A model generated the notes under the pieces. That model was not told where the DNA came from. It made no database searches and saw only the letters and a list, made by a program, of their open reading frames with translations. This document shows, piece after piece, positions 10,237 through 17,796 of a stretch of 38,618 nucleotides of DNA. Every line of letters starts with the position of its first letter. Within the stretch, counting starts at the first letter, position 1. This DNA comes from Alphaproteobacteria bacterium. Its GTDB lineage: Bacteria > Pseudomonadota > Alphaproteobacteria > Rhodobacterales > Rhodobacteraceae. The stretch spans positions 1 to 38,618 of the forward strand of contig JAUIDE010000036.1 of NCBI GenBank assembly GCA_030429105.1, in the 5' to 3' direction. A program made the translations under genes and the position numbers.

Positions 10237-12120
10237 ATGAAAGACCACAATCTCAGCTTCGACGCCTTCGACGAGCTGGTGAACCCGAAGCCCGAGACCT
10301 GCGAGTTCGACGCGGTGGTGGAGCGCGCGCTTTCCCGCCGCGGCTTCCTCGGCGGCGTGCTCGCCTTCGGCGGCGCGGCGATGATCGGCGGCGGCCTCGC
10401 GCCCACGGCGCAGGCTGCGGCGAGCCGGTTCACCTTCGAAGGCGTCCCGACCAGCACGGCGGACGCGCTCATCGTGCCCGAAGGCTACAAGGCCGAAGTT
10501 CTGATCCGTTGGGGCGACCCGATGACCTCGGACGCGCCGGAATTCGACCACGAGACGCGCGGCACGGCGGAGAGCCAGAAGGTGACCTTCGGCGACAATA
10601 CCGACGGCATGCATGTCTTCCAGTCGGGCGAGCACGTGATCCTCGCCGTGAACAACGAATACACGAACATAGAGGTTCTCTGGGGCAACCGGCCCGAGGG
10701 CAAGCCGGCGAATGACGACGACATCTGGAAGGGCATGTACGCCCATGGCCTGTCGTTCGTGGAGATAGCCTTCGACGGCGAACGCTGGTCGGTCGTGAAG
10801 GACAGCCCCTTCAACCGCCGCGTCACGCCCGCGACGGAGATGGAGATCACCGGCCCCGCGGCCGGGCATGACTGGATGAAGACCGCCGCGGACCCGACCG
10901 GGACGAAGAGCCTCGGCACCTGGAACAATTGCGGCTCCTCGACGACGCCCTGGGGCACCTATCTGACCTGCGAGGAGAACTTCAACGGCTACTTCTCCGC
11001 CGCCGACGAGGCGCATGAGCCGGATGCGGGGCTGAAGCGCTATGGCGTTTCGGCGAAGGATTGGGGCTATGGCTGGGCGAAGGTGGACGAGCGCTTCGAT
11101 ATCTCGAAGCACCCGCACGAGCCGAACCGGGCGGGGTGGATCGTCGAGGTCGATCCGGCCGATCCGGCGGCGACGCCGAAGAAGCGGACGGCGCTCGGCC
11201 GCTTCAAGCACGAGAATGCGGAGACGGTGCTGAGCCGCGCCGGCCGCGTGGTGACCTATCTCGGCGATGACGAGCGGGGCGAGTATCTCTATCGCTACGT
11301 CTCCAACGGCGTCTATGCGCCGGGGGCGGATACGGACGCGCTGATGAACGAGGGCGTGCTCTACGCTGCGAAGTTCAACGACGACGGGACGGGGACCTGG
11401 CTCGCGCTCACGCCGGAGACGACGGGGATGCCGTCGCTGGCCGAGGTGCTGATCCACGCCCGCGTCGCCGGCGACAAGGTCGGCGCGACGACGATGGACC
11501 GGCCGGAATGGGTCGCCGCCAACCCGAGGGCGCCCGAGGTCTATGTCTCGCTCACCAACAACCGGAACCGCGGCGAGAAGGCGAACGCCGGCGGCGTGGA
11601 GCAGACGGTCGGCGGGCCCAACCCGCGCGCGAAGAACAATTACGGGCAGATCGTCCGGCTCTTCCCGGCGGAGGGCGACCATGCGGCGGAAGGGTTCCGC
11701 TGGGACCTCTTCGTGATGGCGGGCAACCCGACCGTTCACAGCGACGCCTATGCCGGCTCGGCCAACGTGACGGCCGAGAACATGTTCAACTCGCCCGACG
11801 GCCTCGCCTTCGACTCGACCGGCCTGCTCTGGATCCAGACGGACGGCAACTACAAGAACGAGGGCGACTTCGCCGGGCAGGGGAACAACCAGATGCTCGC
11901 CGCCGACCCGGCGACGGGCGAGATCCGGCGCTTCCTCACAGGGCCGGTGGCCTGCGAGATCACCGGCCTCTGCTGGAGCCCGGACCGGAAGACGATGTTC
12001 GTCGGCGTCCAGCATCCGGGCGAGGAGAACACCGCCAGCACCTGGCCGGGCGGCCCGGGCACGACGCCGCGCTCCGCCATCGTCGCGGTGACGCGGACGG
12101 ATGGCGCGCTGGTCGGCTGA
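10237..12120 (+). CDS. phoX: PhoX-family alkaline phosphatase, Tat-exported
   Basis: PhoX enzymes are periplasmic Ca/Fe-dependent phosphomonoesterases that release phosphate from organic esters. The 627-residue product has a twin-arginine signal S33-R34-R35-G-F-L followed by a hydrophobic stretch and an APTAQAAA cleavage region near residue 58. The mature part shows the PhoX/DUF839 pattern: VPEGYKAEVLIRWGDP, then NNEYTN, GGSSTPWGTYLTCEEN-like sequence (here NNCGSSTTPWGTYLTCEENF), RFKHENAETV, and near the C-terminus SPDGLAFDSTGLLWIQTDG. A strong ribosome-binding site AGGGAG lies six bases before the ATG. PhoX genes often respond to phosphate starvation, but I see no clear Pho box here. An intrinsic terminator at 12141-12164 follows the stop. 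Confidence 0.93.
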   Translation: MKDHNLSFDAFDELVNPKPETCEFDAVVERALSRRGFLGGVLAFGGAAMIGGGLAPTAQAAASRFTFEGVPTSTADALIVPEGYKAEVLIRWGDPMTSDAPEFDHETRGTAESQKVTFGDNTDGMHVFQSGEHVILAVNNEYTNIEVLWGNRPEGKPANDDDIWKGMYAHGLSFVEIAFDGERWSVVKDSPFNRRVTPATEMEITGPAAGHDWMKTAADPTGTKSLGTWNNCGSSTTPWGTYLTCEENFNGYFSAADEAHEPDAGLKRYGVSAKDWGYGWAKVDERFDISKHPHEPNRAGWIVEVDPADPAATPKKRTALGRFKHENAETVLSRAGRVVTYLGDDERGEYLYRYVSNGVYAPGADTDALMNEGVLYAAKFNDDGTGTWLALTPETTGMPSLAEVLIHARVAGDKVGATTMDRPEWVAANPRAPEVYVSLTNNRNRGEKANAGGVEQTVGGPNPRAKNNYGQIVRLFPAEGDHAAEGFRWDLFVMAGNPTVHSDAYAGSANVTAENMFNSPDGLAFDSTGLLWIQTDGNYKNEGDFAGQGNNQMLAADPATGEIRRFLTGPVACEITGLCWSPDRKTMFVGVQHPGEENTASTWPGGPGTTPRSAIVAVTRTDGALVG

Positions 12121-12140
12121 TCTGACCCTGAGTGCGGGAA

Positions 12141-12164
12141 GGGCGGCCTCCGGGCCGCCCTTTT
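12141..12164 (+). terminator. Rho-independent terminator after phoX
   Basis: GGGCGGCC (12141-12148) and GGCCGCCC (12153-12160) form an 8 bp stem with loop TCCG, followed by TTTT. This is a textbook intrinsic terminator 20 bp after the phoX stop. It immediately precedes the stop of the convergent small membrane protein and may serve both directions. Confidence 0.85.
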
Positions 12165-12367
12165 CATTCGCCGCGCCAGAGCTTCCGGCCGGAGGAGACG
12201 ACGAGGATCAGCCCGAGCCCGCCGCCGACGCCCACGATCTCCAGCATCGCCGGGCCGCCGGAGAAGCCGTGGATCGCGAGGCCGAGCCCGACCCCGCCGA
12301 GGATGACGAGGCCGGCGACGACGCGGAACCAGTGCTCGCCGCGGGTGGGGCCGTATTTTCCGCTCAT
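12164..12367 (-). CDS. Small membrane protein, two hydrophobic segments (67 aa)
   Basis: The product is 67 residues. A short polar N-terminus (MSGKYGPTRGEHWFR) is followed by a hydrophobic helix VVAGLVILGGVGLGLAIHGF, a glycine/proline turn, a second helix MLEIVGVGGGLGLILVVSS and a basic end GRKLWRGE. The pattern suits a hairpin inner-membrane protein with both ends in the cytoplasm. I do not recognise a named family or function. It converges on phoX, and upstream it borders the 500 bp gene-free stretch. No strong ribosome-binding site is visible before the ATG. The third-position GC content and the clean two-helix pattern support it as a real gene. Confidence 0.6.
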   Translation of the reverse strand: MSGKYGPTRGEHWFRVVAGLVILGGVGLGLAIHGFSGGPAMLEIVGVGGGLGLILVVSSGRKLWRGE

Positions 12368-12408
12368 GGGGGGAGAGTAGGGCGCGGCGTTGCGGGCGTC
12401 AAAGAGGG

Positions 12409-12473
12409 GATATCCATGGATATCGGGCTCGGGGTGTTGGAATCATTGGGGAATAAAAAATTTCGAAATTTTT
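12409..12473. promoter_or_regulatory. AT-rich island with two perfect palindromes
   Basis: GATATCCATGGATATC (12409-12424, 16 bp) and AAAAATTTCGAAATTTTT (12456-12473, 18 bp) are both perfectly self-complementary and lie 31 bp apart. The second is 16/18 A or T in a genome averaging above 70% GC. They could be operator, nucleoid-protein or replication-associated sites; nothing here decides between these. Confidence 0.5.
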
Positions 12474-12506
12474 GGGGGTTGGAGAGGGCGTGGGTTGACT
12501 CGCGCC

Positions 12507-12849
12507 GGCCCCGGACCTGATCCGGGGCCCCGATGAACGAAGCGCCCATCCCGTCGAGGGCCGGGATCAAGTCCGGGGCTGCGGGAGGGGGCGGAGACGG
12601 GGTTGCATGATTTTTCATGAAAGGCGCGGGGCGCCGGCGGGGCGCTCCCTTTCTCGGACAACCTCCCCCCTCTCCCCCCTCCTTGAAGGAGGGGGGAAGC
12701 GCGGGCGGCGCTGGCTGCGCTTCTCCTTCGTCGTGGGAGAGGGGCGGGGGCGCGGGGCGCTTCGTTCGGCGGGGCCCCGGATCGGGTCCGGGGCCGGGGG
12801 AGAGGGGGGGACGCTTCGTTCGGCGGGGCCCCGGCTCAAGGCCGGGGTT
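12507..12849. repeat. Cluster of four GGCCCCGGA-type hairpins with five-base loops
   Basis: Copies at 12507-12529 (loop CCTGA), 12558-12580 (TCAAG, imperfect stem), 12773-12795 (TCGGG) and 12827-12849 (TCAAG). The first and third share identical 9-bp arms GGCCCCGGA/TCCGGGGCC. The fourth has GGCCCCGGC/GCCGGGGTT, including a paired A-to-C and T-to-G change. Copies three and four repeat with a 54 bp period and share the preceding CGCTTCGTTCGGCGGGG. The first copy carries the same flank in inverted orientation (CGAAGCG at 12538-12544). I recall similar CCCCGGATCAAGTCCGGGG palindromes as common intergenic repeats in alphaproteobacteria. Confidence 0.75.
12674..12696. repeat. C/G-rich hairpin repeat, copy 1
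   Basis: CCCCCCTCCTT (12674-12684) and AAGGAGGGGGG (12686-12696) pair perfectly around one G and are followed by GAAGCGC. A related hairpin, also followed by GAAGCGC-like sequence, lies at 18889-18910, so this is probably a second small dispersed repeat family. Confidence 0.5.
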
Positions 12850-12867
12850 GCGGGAGGGGAGCGGGGT

Positions 12868-13818
12868 TCAGCCCTGAAGCGCTTCCCACATCGCGATGTC
12901 GCGCTCTGCTGTCCAGATGCGCGGGTTCTCGATGCCGCGCGCCTCGTCGAAGGCGCGGGCGACGTTGAAGGGGAGGCAGTGTTCGTAGATCGCGTAATCC
13001 TTGAACTTCGGGTCGCAAGCCTCTCTGACGGCGTCCCAGGCGTCCTTCAGCGTGCCGCCCTTGGCGGCGACGCGGGCGGCGGGGCGGTAGGTGCTTTCGA
13101 CGAAGTCGCGGGTGGCGGCGAGGGCGGCGTCCACCATCTCCCGCCCCATCAGGGCCGCGCCGCGGCCGGGGGCGATGGCCTCCGGGTCGAACCATTTCAC
13201 GGCGTCGAGCGTGTCGCCCCAATCGGCGAAATGGCCATCCCCACAATAACATGCGGAGTGATATTCGACGATGTCGCCGGTGAACATGACGCCGGAATCC
13301 GGCACCCAGACGACGGCGTCCCCGGCGGTGTGGGCGCGGCCGAGATGCATGATCTCCACCTTCCGCTTGCCGAGATACACGGTCATCCGGTCGGAGAAGG
13401 TCGTCGTCGGCCAGGTGAGGCCGGGGATGGATTCGTGGCCCTCGAAGAGGCGGGGGAAACGCTGGAACTCGCTCGCCCAGTCCTCCGCCCCGCGCTCCTC
13501 CACCATGCCGCGCGCCGCCTCGGACATGATGATCTCGCGGGCGTTGTAGGCGGAGGCGCCGAGGACGCGGACGGCGTGGTAATGGGTGAGGGTCACATGG
13601 GTGATGGGCTTGTCCGTCACCGAGCGGACCTTCTCGATCACCTTCTCGGCGAGGCGCGGGGTCGCCTGCGCCTCCACGATCATCACCGAATCGTCGCCGA
13701 TGATGACGCCGGAATTGGGATCGCCCTCCGCGGTGAAGGCCCAGAGGCCCTCGCCGATCTCGTCGAAGCTGATCTTCTTCTCCGTCAGGTCGCCCTGCGA
13801 TGCGAAGGCTTTCGCCAT
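12868..13818 (-). CDS. MBL-fold metallo-hydrolase with variant HxHxDH motif
   Basis: The 316-residue product has the metallo-beta-lactamase fold: N-terminal strands GLWAFTAEGDPNSGVIIGDDSVMIVEAQATP, the metal loop, HLGRAHTAGDAVVWVPDSGVMFTGDIVEY and a helical C-terminal domain. The usual HxHxDH motif reads H79-Y-H81-A-V83-R84, so the Asp and third His of the second metal site are replaced by Val and Arg, while the later His and Asp (RAHTAGD, TGDIV) are kept. I recall a proteobacterial family with this same HYHAVRVLGASA block, so it looks like a lineage feature and not a lesion. A one-metal or non-hydrolytic role is possible. A conserved YHSACYCGDGHFADW segment offers extra Cys/His residues. A GGAGGAGA ribosome-binding site precedes the ATG. 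The gene lies downstream of SoeA and repeat copy B on the same strand. Confidence 0.85.
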   Translation of the reverse strand: MAKAFASQGDLTEKKISFDEIGEGLWAFTAEGDPNSGVIIGDDSVMIVEAQATPRLAEKVIEKVRSVTDKPITHVTLTHYHAVRVLGASAYNAREIIMSEAARGMVEERGAEDWASEFQRFPRLFEGHESIPGLTWPTTTFSDRMTVYLGKRKVEIMHLGRAHTAGDAVVWVPDSGVMFTGDIVEYHSACYCGDGHFADWGDTLDAVKWFDPEAIAPGRGAALMGREMVDAALAATRDFVESTYRPAARVAAKGGTLKDAWDAVREACDPKFKDYAIYEHCLPFNVARAFDEARGIENPRIWTAERDIAMWEALQG

Positions 13819-13927
13819 GTCCGTCTCCTCCCGGTCTTCGCCGCCTTCCTAGCGCGAAGACCGGCCGGATGGAAACACGGCGCACGCGGTGGAGGCCGGC
13901 CCCGGCGCGAGCGGGGTGACGAGGGGC

Positions 13928-14110
13928 GCGGCCTCCCTCGGGAGGTCGCCTTGGAGTGATTGGTCTCAGCGGTTTATGTCGTCAGGGACTCTGACGGTTG
14001 CGCTGATTGCGCCGTTGCGATGCGGCCTCCCTTGGGGGGAGGGAGGCCGCGGCCCGGGCTGGTCGCCCGGGCCAAGGGATGTGGGGGGAGCGCGGCGCTT
14101 TCGCCCGGCC
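13928..14110 (+). repeat. Dispersed structured repeat, copy B (about 183 bp)
   Basis: Best preserved copy. H1 is 13928-13949 (GCGGCCTCCC/GGGAGGTCGC), H2 13980-13996 (CGTCAG/CTGACG, loop GGACT), H3 14022-14050 (11 bp arms GCGGCCTCCCT/AGGGAGGCCGC) and H4 14051-14073 (GGCCCGGGC/GCCCGGGCC, loop TGGTC). It ends in CGCCCGGCC 13 bp from the stop of the SoeA gene. It fills most of the 305 bp between SoeA and the MBL gene, both on the minus strand; a degenerate CCCCG/CGGGG hairpin lies at 13900-13916. No open reading frame is credible here. Confidence 0.88.
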
Positions 14111-14123
14111 TTGTCCTGCCGCC

Positions 14124-16961
14124 TCACCACCCCTCGCCATAGCGGACGCGCTCGGGCCCGGTTCCGACCGGGCTCTGCTGGCTCCCGGTGTCCGGGCCGG
14201 AGGCGGCGGCGCGGGGGGCCTTCTCGATGCGCACGCGGAGGTCGTACCACGCGGCCTGCCCGGTGACGGGGTCGGAATTCGCCCAGCGCATCCCGTCCCC
14301 CTTCGGAGGCAAAAGTTCGTGGATCAGGTGGTTGAGGAGAAAGCCCTTTTCCGTCTCCTCCGCGCCCTCGCCCAGCGCCCAGGCGCCGCGGCGCTTGCCG
14401 ATGGCGTTCCATGTCCAGACCGTTTTCGGGTTCAGCGCCTCCATCAGCGCGACGGGGACGTGGATGCGCCCGTGGGCGGAGGTCAGATACGCCCAGTCCC
14501 CTTCCTCGAAGCCGTGTTCGCGCCAGACATCGCCCGGCACATAGAGCGGGTTGTGCCCGTGGATCTGCCGGAGCCAGGCGTTCTGCGAGCCCCAGGAGTG
14601 ATACATCGCCATCGGGCGCTGCGTGAGCGCGTGGAGCGGGAAGTCGCCCTCCGCCACCGCCCGCTCCTCGAAGGGGCGGAGCCAGACGGGCAGCGGGTCG
14701 AACGCCTCCGCGATGCGGGCGCGGAGATGGTCGGGCGGCTGGACCGCGCCCTTGCCCTCGGCGGCGAGCTGGAATTTCCGCATCGGCTCCAGATAGAGAT
14801 TGAAGAGATAGGGCTGGATCTTGTCGAAGAAGCCCGTCTCCACCGCCCAGTCCTGATAGGCCGCGTTCCACGGCTTGAAGAAGCGCGCCTCCGCGGGGAC
14901 ATGGCGCGTCCAGAAGCCGCCATTCTCGATGTAGCGCTCGATCTGTTTCGGGTTGGGCTCGCCGCGGCCTTGGCCCGACCCGTCCTCGTTGCGCCAGCCG
15001 GCGAGGGGGCCGACGCCCGGGCGGCGCTGGTGGTTCACCATGTAGTCGGCATAGTCGCGATAGCGGCGCGCGCCCTCCGGCGTCACGAGTCCGGGGAGGC
15101 CCAGCTTCACGCCGAGGTCGATGAGGGCGGACTGGAAGCCCCGCACGTTCCGGTCCGGCTCGAAGACGGGCCAGCGGATCGCGTCCGCCGCCGCTTCGGG
15201 CTCGCAGATCGGGCGGTCGAGCAGGCTGATGCAGTCATGCCGTTCGAGATAGGTCGTGTCGGGCAGGACGAGATCGGCGAAGGCGACGGTTTCGGACGAG
15301 TAGCTGTCCGCCACGATGATCTTCGGGATCGTGTAGGACCCGTCCGCCTCCTTCCGCGTCAGCATCTCCATGGTCTCCGCCGTGTTCATGGAGGAGTTCC
15401 AGGCCATGTTCGCCATGTAGAGGAAGAGCGCCTCGATCCTGTACGGGTCCTTCGCCGCGGCGTTGGAGATGACCATGTGCATGAGGCCGTGCGCCGAGAA
15501 CGGATGCTCCCAGGTGAAGGCCTTGTCGATGCGCTTCGCGCGGCCCGCGCCGTCGATCGCGAGGTCTTCCGGCCCGCGGGGATAGCCGAGATGCGGCCCG
15601 TCGAGCGCGGCGCCGGGCGTTGACTTGTGGTGCGGGGGCGGGTGCGCCTCGAAGGGCTTGGGGTAGGGCGGCTTGAAGCGCATGCCGCCCGGCGTCTCCA
15701 CCGAGCCGAGGAGGATCTGGAGAAGGTGGAGCGCGCGGCAGGTCTGGAAGCCGTTGGAATGGGCGGAGATTCCGCGCATGGCGTGGAAGGAGACGGGGCG
15801 GCCGACCATCCGCTCGTGCCGCTCTCCCTTCCAGTCCGTCCACGGCTGTTCGATGACGATTTCTTCCTCGAAGGCGGCGCGGGCGAGTTCCGCGGCGAGG
15901 CGGCGGATCGTCTCCGCGCTCACGCCCGTCTCGGCGGCGACGGCCTCCGGCGCGTATTCGGGTTCGAGATATTTCCGCGCCAGAAGCTCGAAGACGGGCG
16001 TGCAGCGGCCGCCGTTCGGGCCGGGGAAATCGCCCTGCATCGCGGGCTTCGCGCCGGGCGCATCGAAAGGGACGGCCTCGCCGGCCTTCCGGCACCAGAT
16101 GAGGGGCTTTCCCGCCTCGTCCCGCACGAAGAGGCCGAAGCTGTCCGATGTGGGATCCCGGTTCACGAGGAAGGGGGCGTTCGTGTAGCGGAGGAGATAG
16201 TCGAGATCGACCTTCCCGGCCTTCAGCAGCTCCTGCACGAGGGAGAGGATGAGGAGGCCGTCCGTCCCCGGCGTTATGCCGATCCATTCGTCGGCGACGG
16301 CGTTGTAGCCAGTGCGGATCGGGTTTACGGCGATGACCTTCGCGCCGCGCGCCTTCAGCTTGCCGAGGCCGATCTTGATCGGGTTCGAATCGTGATCCTC
16401 CGCCACGCCGAAGAGCATGAAGAGCCGTGTGCGCTCCCAGTCCGGCGAGCCGAATTCCCAGAAGGCGCCGCCCATCGTGTAGATGCCGGCGGCGGCCATG
16501 TTGACGGAGCAGAAGCCGCCATGCGCGGCGTAGTTCGGCGTGCCGAAAAGCTGCGCCCACCAGCCGGTGAAGGACTGGGACTGGTCGCGCCCGGTGAAGA
16601 AGGCGAGCTTTTCCGGCGCATGCTCGCGGATGGGGGCGAGCCAGGAGGCGGCGAGGTCCAGCGCCTCCTCCCAGGTGATCTCCTCGAACTTGCCCTCGCC
16701 GCGCTCCCCGGTGCGGCGGAGGGGGGCGCGGAGGCGGGAGGGGGCGTAGTGCTGCATGATCCCGGCGGAGCCCTTGGCGCAGAGGACGCCGCGGTTCACC
16801 GGATGGTCCCGGTTGCCGTCGATATGGCGGATGCGGGGGACGCCTTCCGCATCGGCGCGGATATGCACGTCGATCCCGCAGCGGCAGGCGCACATGTAGC
16901 AGGTCGTCTTTCGCACCTCGTCCGCGACGTGCGGGCTGAGGTCCAGGTCTTTCGGGCTCAT
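14124..16961 (-). CDS. soeA: Sulfite dehydrogenase (quinone) molybdopterin subunit SoeA
   Basis: The 945-residue product is a DMSO-reductase-family molybdoenzyme matching SoeA, the cytoplasmic catalytic subunit that oxidises sulfite to sulfate and passes electrons through SoeB and SoeC to quinone. The N-terminal [4Fe-4S] ligands are C21-x2-C24-x3-C28 and C61 (GVLCAKG). FFTGRDQSQSFTGWW and AHGGFCSVNMAAAGIYTMGG follow, with C151 the likely Mo ligand. The C-terminal molybdopterin dinucleotide domain has TQRPMAMYHSWGSQNAWLRQ and NSDPVTGQAAWYDLRVRI. No Tat signal is present, as expected for SoeA. A GGAGA ribosome-binding site precedes the ATG. Its neighbours Xsc and TSUP support a role in disposing of sulfite. 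The usual soeB and soeC do not follow: repeat copy B begins 13 bp after the stop. Another member of the PsrA/SoeA branch is the main alternative. Confidence 0.82.
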   Translation of the reverse strand: MSPKDLDLSPHVADEVRKTTCYMCACRCGIDVHIRADAEGVPRIRHIDGNRDHPVNRGVLCAKGSAGIMQHYAPSRLRAPLRRTGERGEGKFEEITWEEALDLAASWLAPIREHAPEKLAFFTGRDQSQSFTGWWAQLFGTPNYAAHGGFCSVNMAAAGIYTMGGAFWEFGSPDWERTRLFMLFGVAEDHDSNPIKIGLGKLKARGAKVIAVNPIRTGYNAVADEWIGITPGTDGLLILSLVQELLKAGKVDLDYLLRYTNAPFLVNRDPTSDSFGLFVRDEAGKPLIWCRKAGEAVPFDAPGAKPAMQGDFPGPNGGRCTPVFELLARKYLEPEYAPEAVAAETGVSAETIRRLAAELARAAFEEEIVIEQPWTDWKGERHERMVGRPVSFHAMRGISAHSNGFQTCRALHLLQILLGSVETPGGMRFKPPYPKPFEAHPPPHHKSTPGAALDGPHLGYPRGPEDLAIDGAGRAKRIDKAFTWEHPFSAHGLMHMVISNAAAKDPYRIEALFLYMANMAWNSSMNTAETMEMLTRKEADGSYTIPKIIVADSYSSETVAFADLVLPDTTYLERHDCISLLDRPICEPEAAADAIRWPVFEPDRNVRGFQSALIDLGVKLGLPGLVTPEGARRYRDYADYMVNHQRRPGVGPLAGWRNEDGSGQGRGEPNPKQIERYIENGGFWTRHVPAEARFFKPWNAAYQDWAVETGFFDKIQPYLFNLYLEPMRKFQLAAEGKGAVQPPDHLRARIAEAFDPLPVWLRPFEERAVAEGDFPLHALTQRPMAMYHSWGSQNAWLRQIHGHNPLYVPGDVWREHGFEEGDWAYLTSAHGRIHVPVALMEALNPKTVWTWNAIGKRRGAWALGEGAEETEKGFLLNHLIHELLPPKGDGMRWANSDPVTGQAAWYDLRVRIEKAPRAAASGPDTGSQQSPVGTGPERVRYGEGW

Positions 16962-17034
16962 GTCGTCTCCTTCCCCGGGGCGGAGCCTAGAGAGGCGCGG
17001 GCGGGAATTCCACAGCGAAAGCGGGGGGAAAGGC

Positions 17035-17796
17035 TCACCAGAGCGCCCTCCCTATGCCCCAGAGCGCGAGGCCGGCGATGAGCGCGAGGCAGAAGGGCCG
17101 GTACCAGAGCGCGAGGCGGGGGGTGAAGAGGCGGACGCCGATGAGAACGCCGAGCGCGCCGGGGATTGAGAGGACGAGCCCGCGGGCGAGCGCCTCCCCG
17201 TTCATCAGGCCGAAGGCGAGGAGGATGGCGAGGCTCGTGGCGGAGCCGAGCACGAGGTAGATCACCATCGAGCCCCGCATCCGCGCGGCGGGCTGCCCGC
17301 TCGAGAGGATGTAGACGGCGACGACCATGCCGCCGATGCTCGCGAGGCCGGAGGCGACGCCCGAGAGGAGGCCGGTTCCGTAGAGGCCCGGGCGCGTCGC
17401 CATCGCGGGGATGCGGATGTTGGCGAGCTGCAATGCGGCGAGGGCGGCGACGAGGAGGAGCGCGACGAGGCGGGAGGTTTCGGTCGAGACGCTGGTGGTG
17501 AGGAAGAGGCCGAGGGGCCAGCCCGCCGTTCCGCCGATGAAGAGCGGGAGGGCGACCTTCAGGTCCCCGTCGCGGAAGCCGCCCTTCATCAGGAGGAGAT
17601 TCGCCGTCAGCTCCACGAACCAGAGCGCGGGGATGAGCTGGACGGGCGGAACGATGAGGGCCGCCGCGGCCATGGTGAGCGCGGAGAGGCCGAAGCCGGA
17701 GAAGCCGCGTACGATCCCGGCGAGGAGGACGATGAAGAGGAGCGTCAGCGCCTCCCCCTCCGGCAGGGCGAGCCAGGCGGCGAGCAGGGCGCTCAT
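17035..17796 (-). CDS. TSUP/TauE-SafE family anion exporter
   Basis: The 253-residue, highly hydrophobic protein has about eight predicted membrane segments in two repeats. The first opens with LLFIVLLAGIVRGFSGFGLSAL, the GFSGFG turn typical of TauE/SafE proteins, and the second has GLLSGVASGLASIGGMVVAVYIL. Members export sulfite, sulfoacetate or other sulfur-containing anions. The ATG overlaps the acetate kinase stop (ATGA), so the two are translationally coupled, and soeA follows 73 bp later. In this position between Xsc/AckA and SoeA, sulfite export is the most likely job; this is inference from context. It belongs to a different branch from the tandem pair at 21805-23270. Confidence 0.85.
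   Translation of the reverse strand: MSALLAAWLALPEGEALTLLFIVLLAGIVRGFSGFGLSALTMAAAALIVPPVQLIPALWFVELTANLLLMKGGFRDGDLKVALPLFIGGTAGWPLGLFLTTSVSTETSRLVALLLVAALAALQLANIRIPAMATRPGLYGTGLLSGVASGLASIGGMVVAVYILSSGQPAARMRGSMVIYLVLGSATSLAILLAFGLMNGEALARGLVLSIPGALGVLIGVRLFTPRLALWYRPFCLALIAGLALWGIGRALW

Larger units (their letters stand above)
12368..12867. other. Gene-free stretch with palindromes and GC hairpin repeats
   Basis: Five hundred bases without a credible gene. From left to right it holds an AT-rich island with two perfect palindromes (12409-12424 and 12456-12473), two hairpins of the GGCCCCGGA family (12507-12529 and an imperfect one at 12558-12580), a short dyad CATGA-TTTT-TCATG (12606-12619), a C/G hairpin (12674-12696), and two further GGCCCCGGA-type hairpins in tandem (12773-12795 and 12827-12849). 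The long open frames that cross it are artefacts of GC-rich DNA. Confidence 0.7.

Noticed and set aside
12661..12860. Purine/pyrimidine-rich tracts considered as a CRISPR array
   Set aside because: The repeats are hairpins of differing spacing with no unique spacers of constant length and no cas genes.
12607..13959. A 450-residue plus-strand frame running from the hairpin cluster through the MBL gene
   Set aside because: It crosses repeats, then reads antisense to the MBL protein; no motif supports it.
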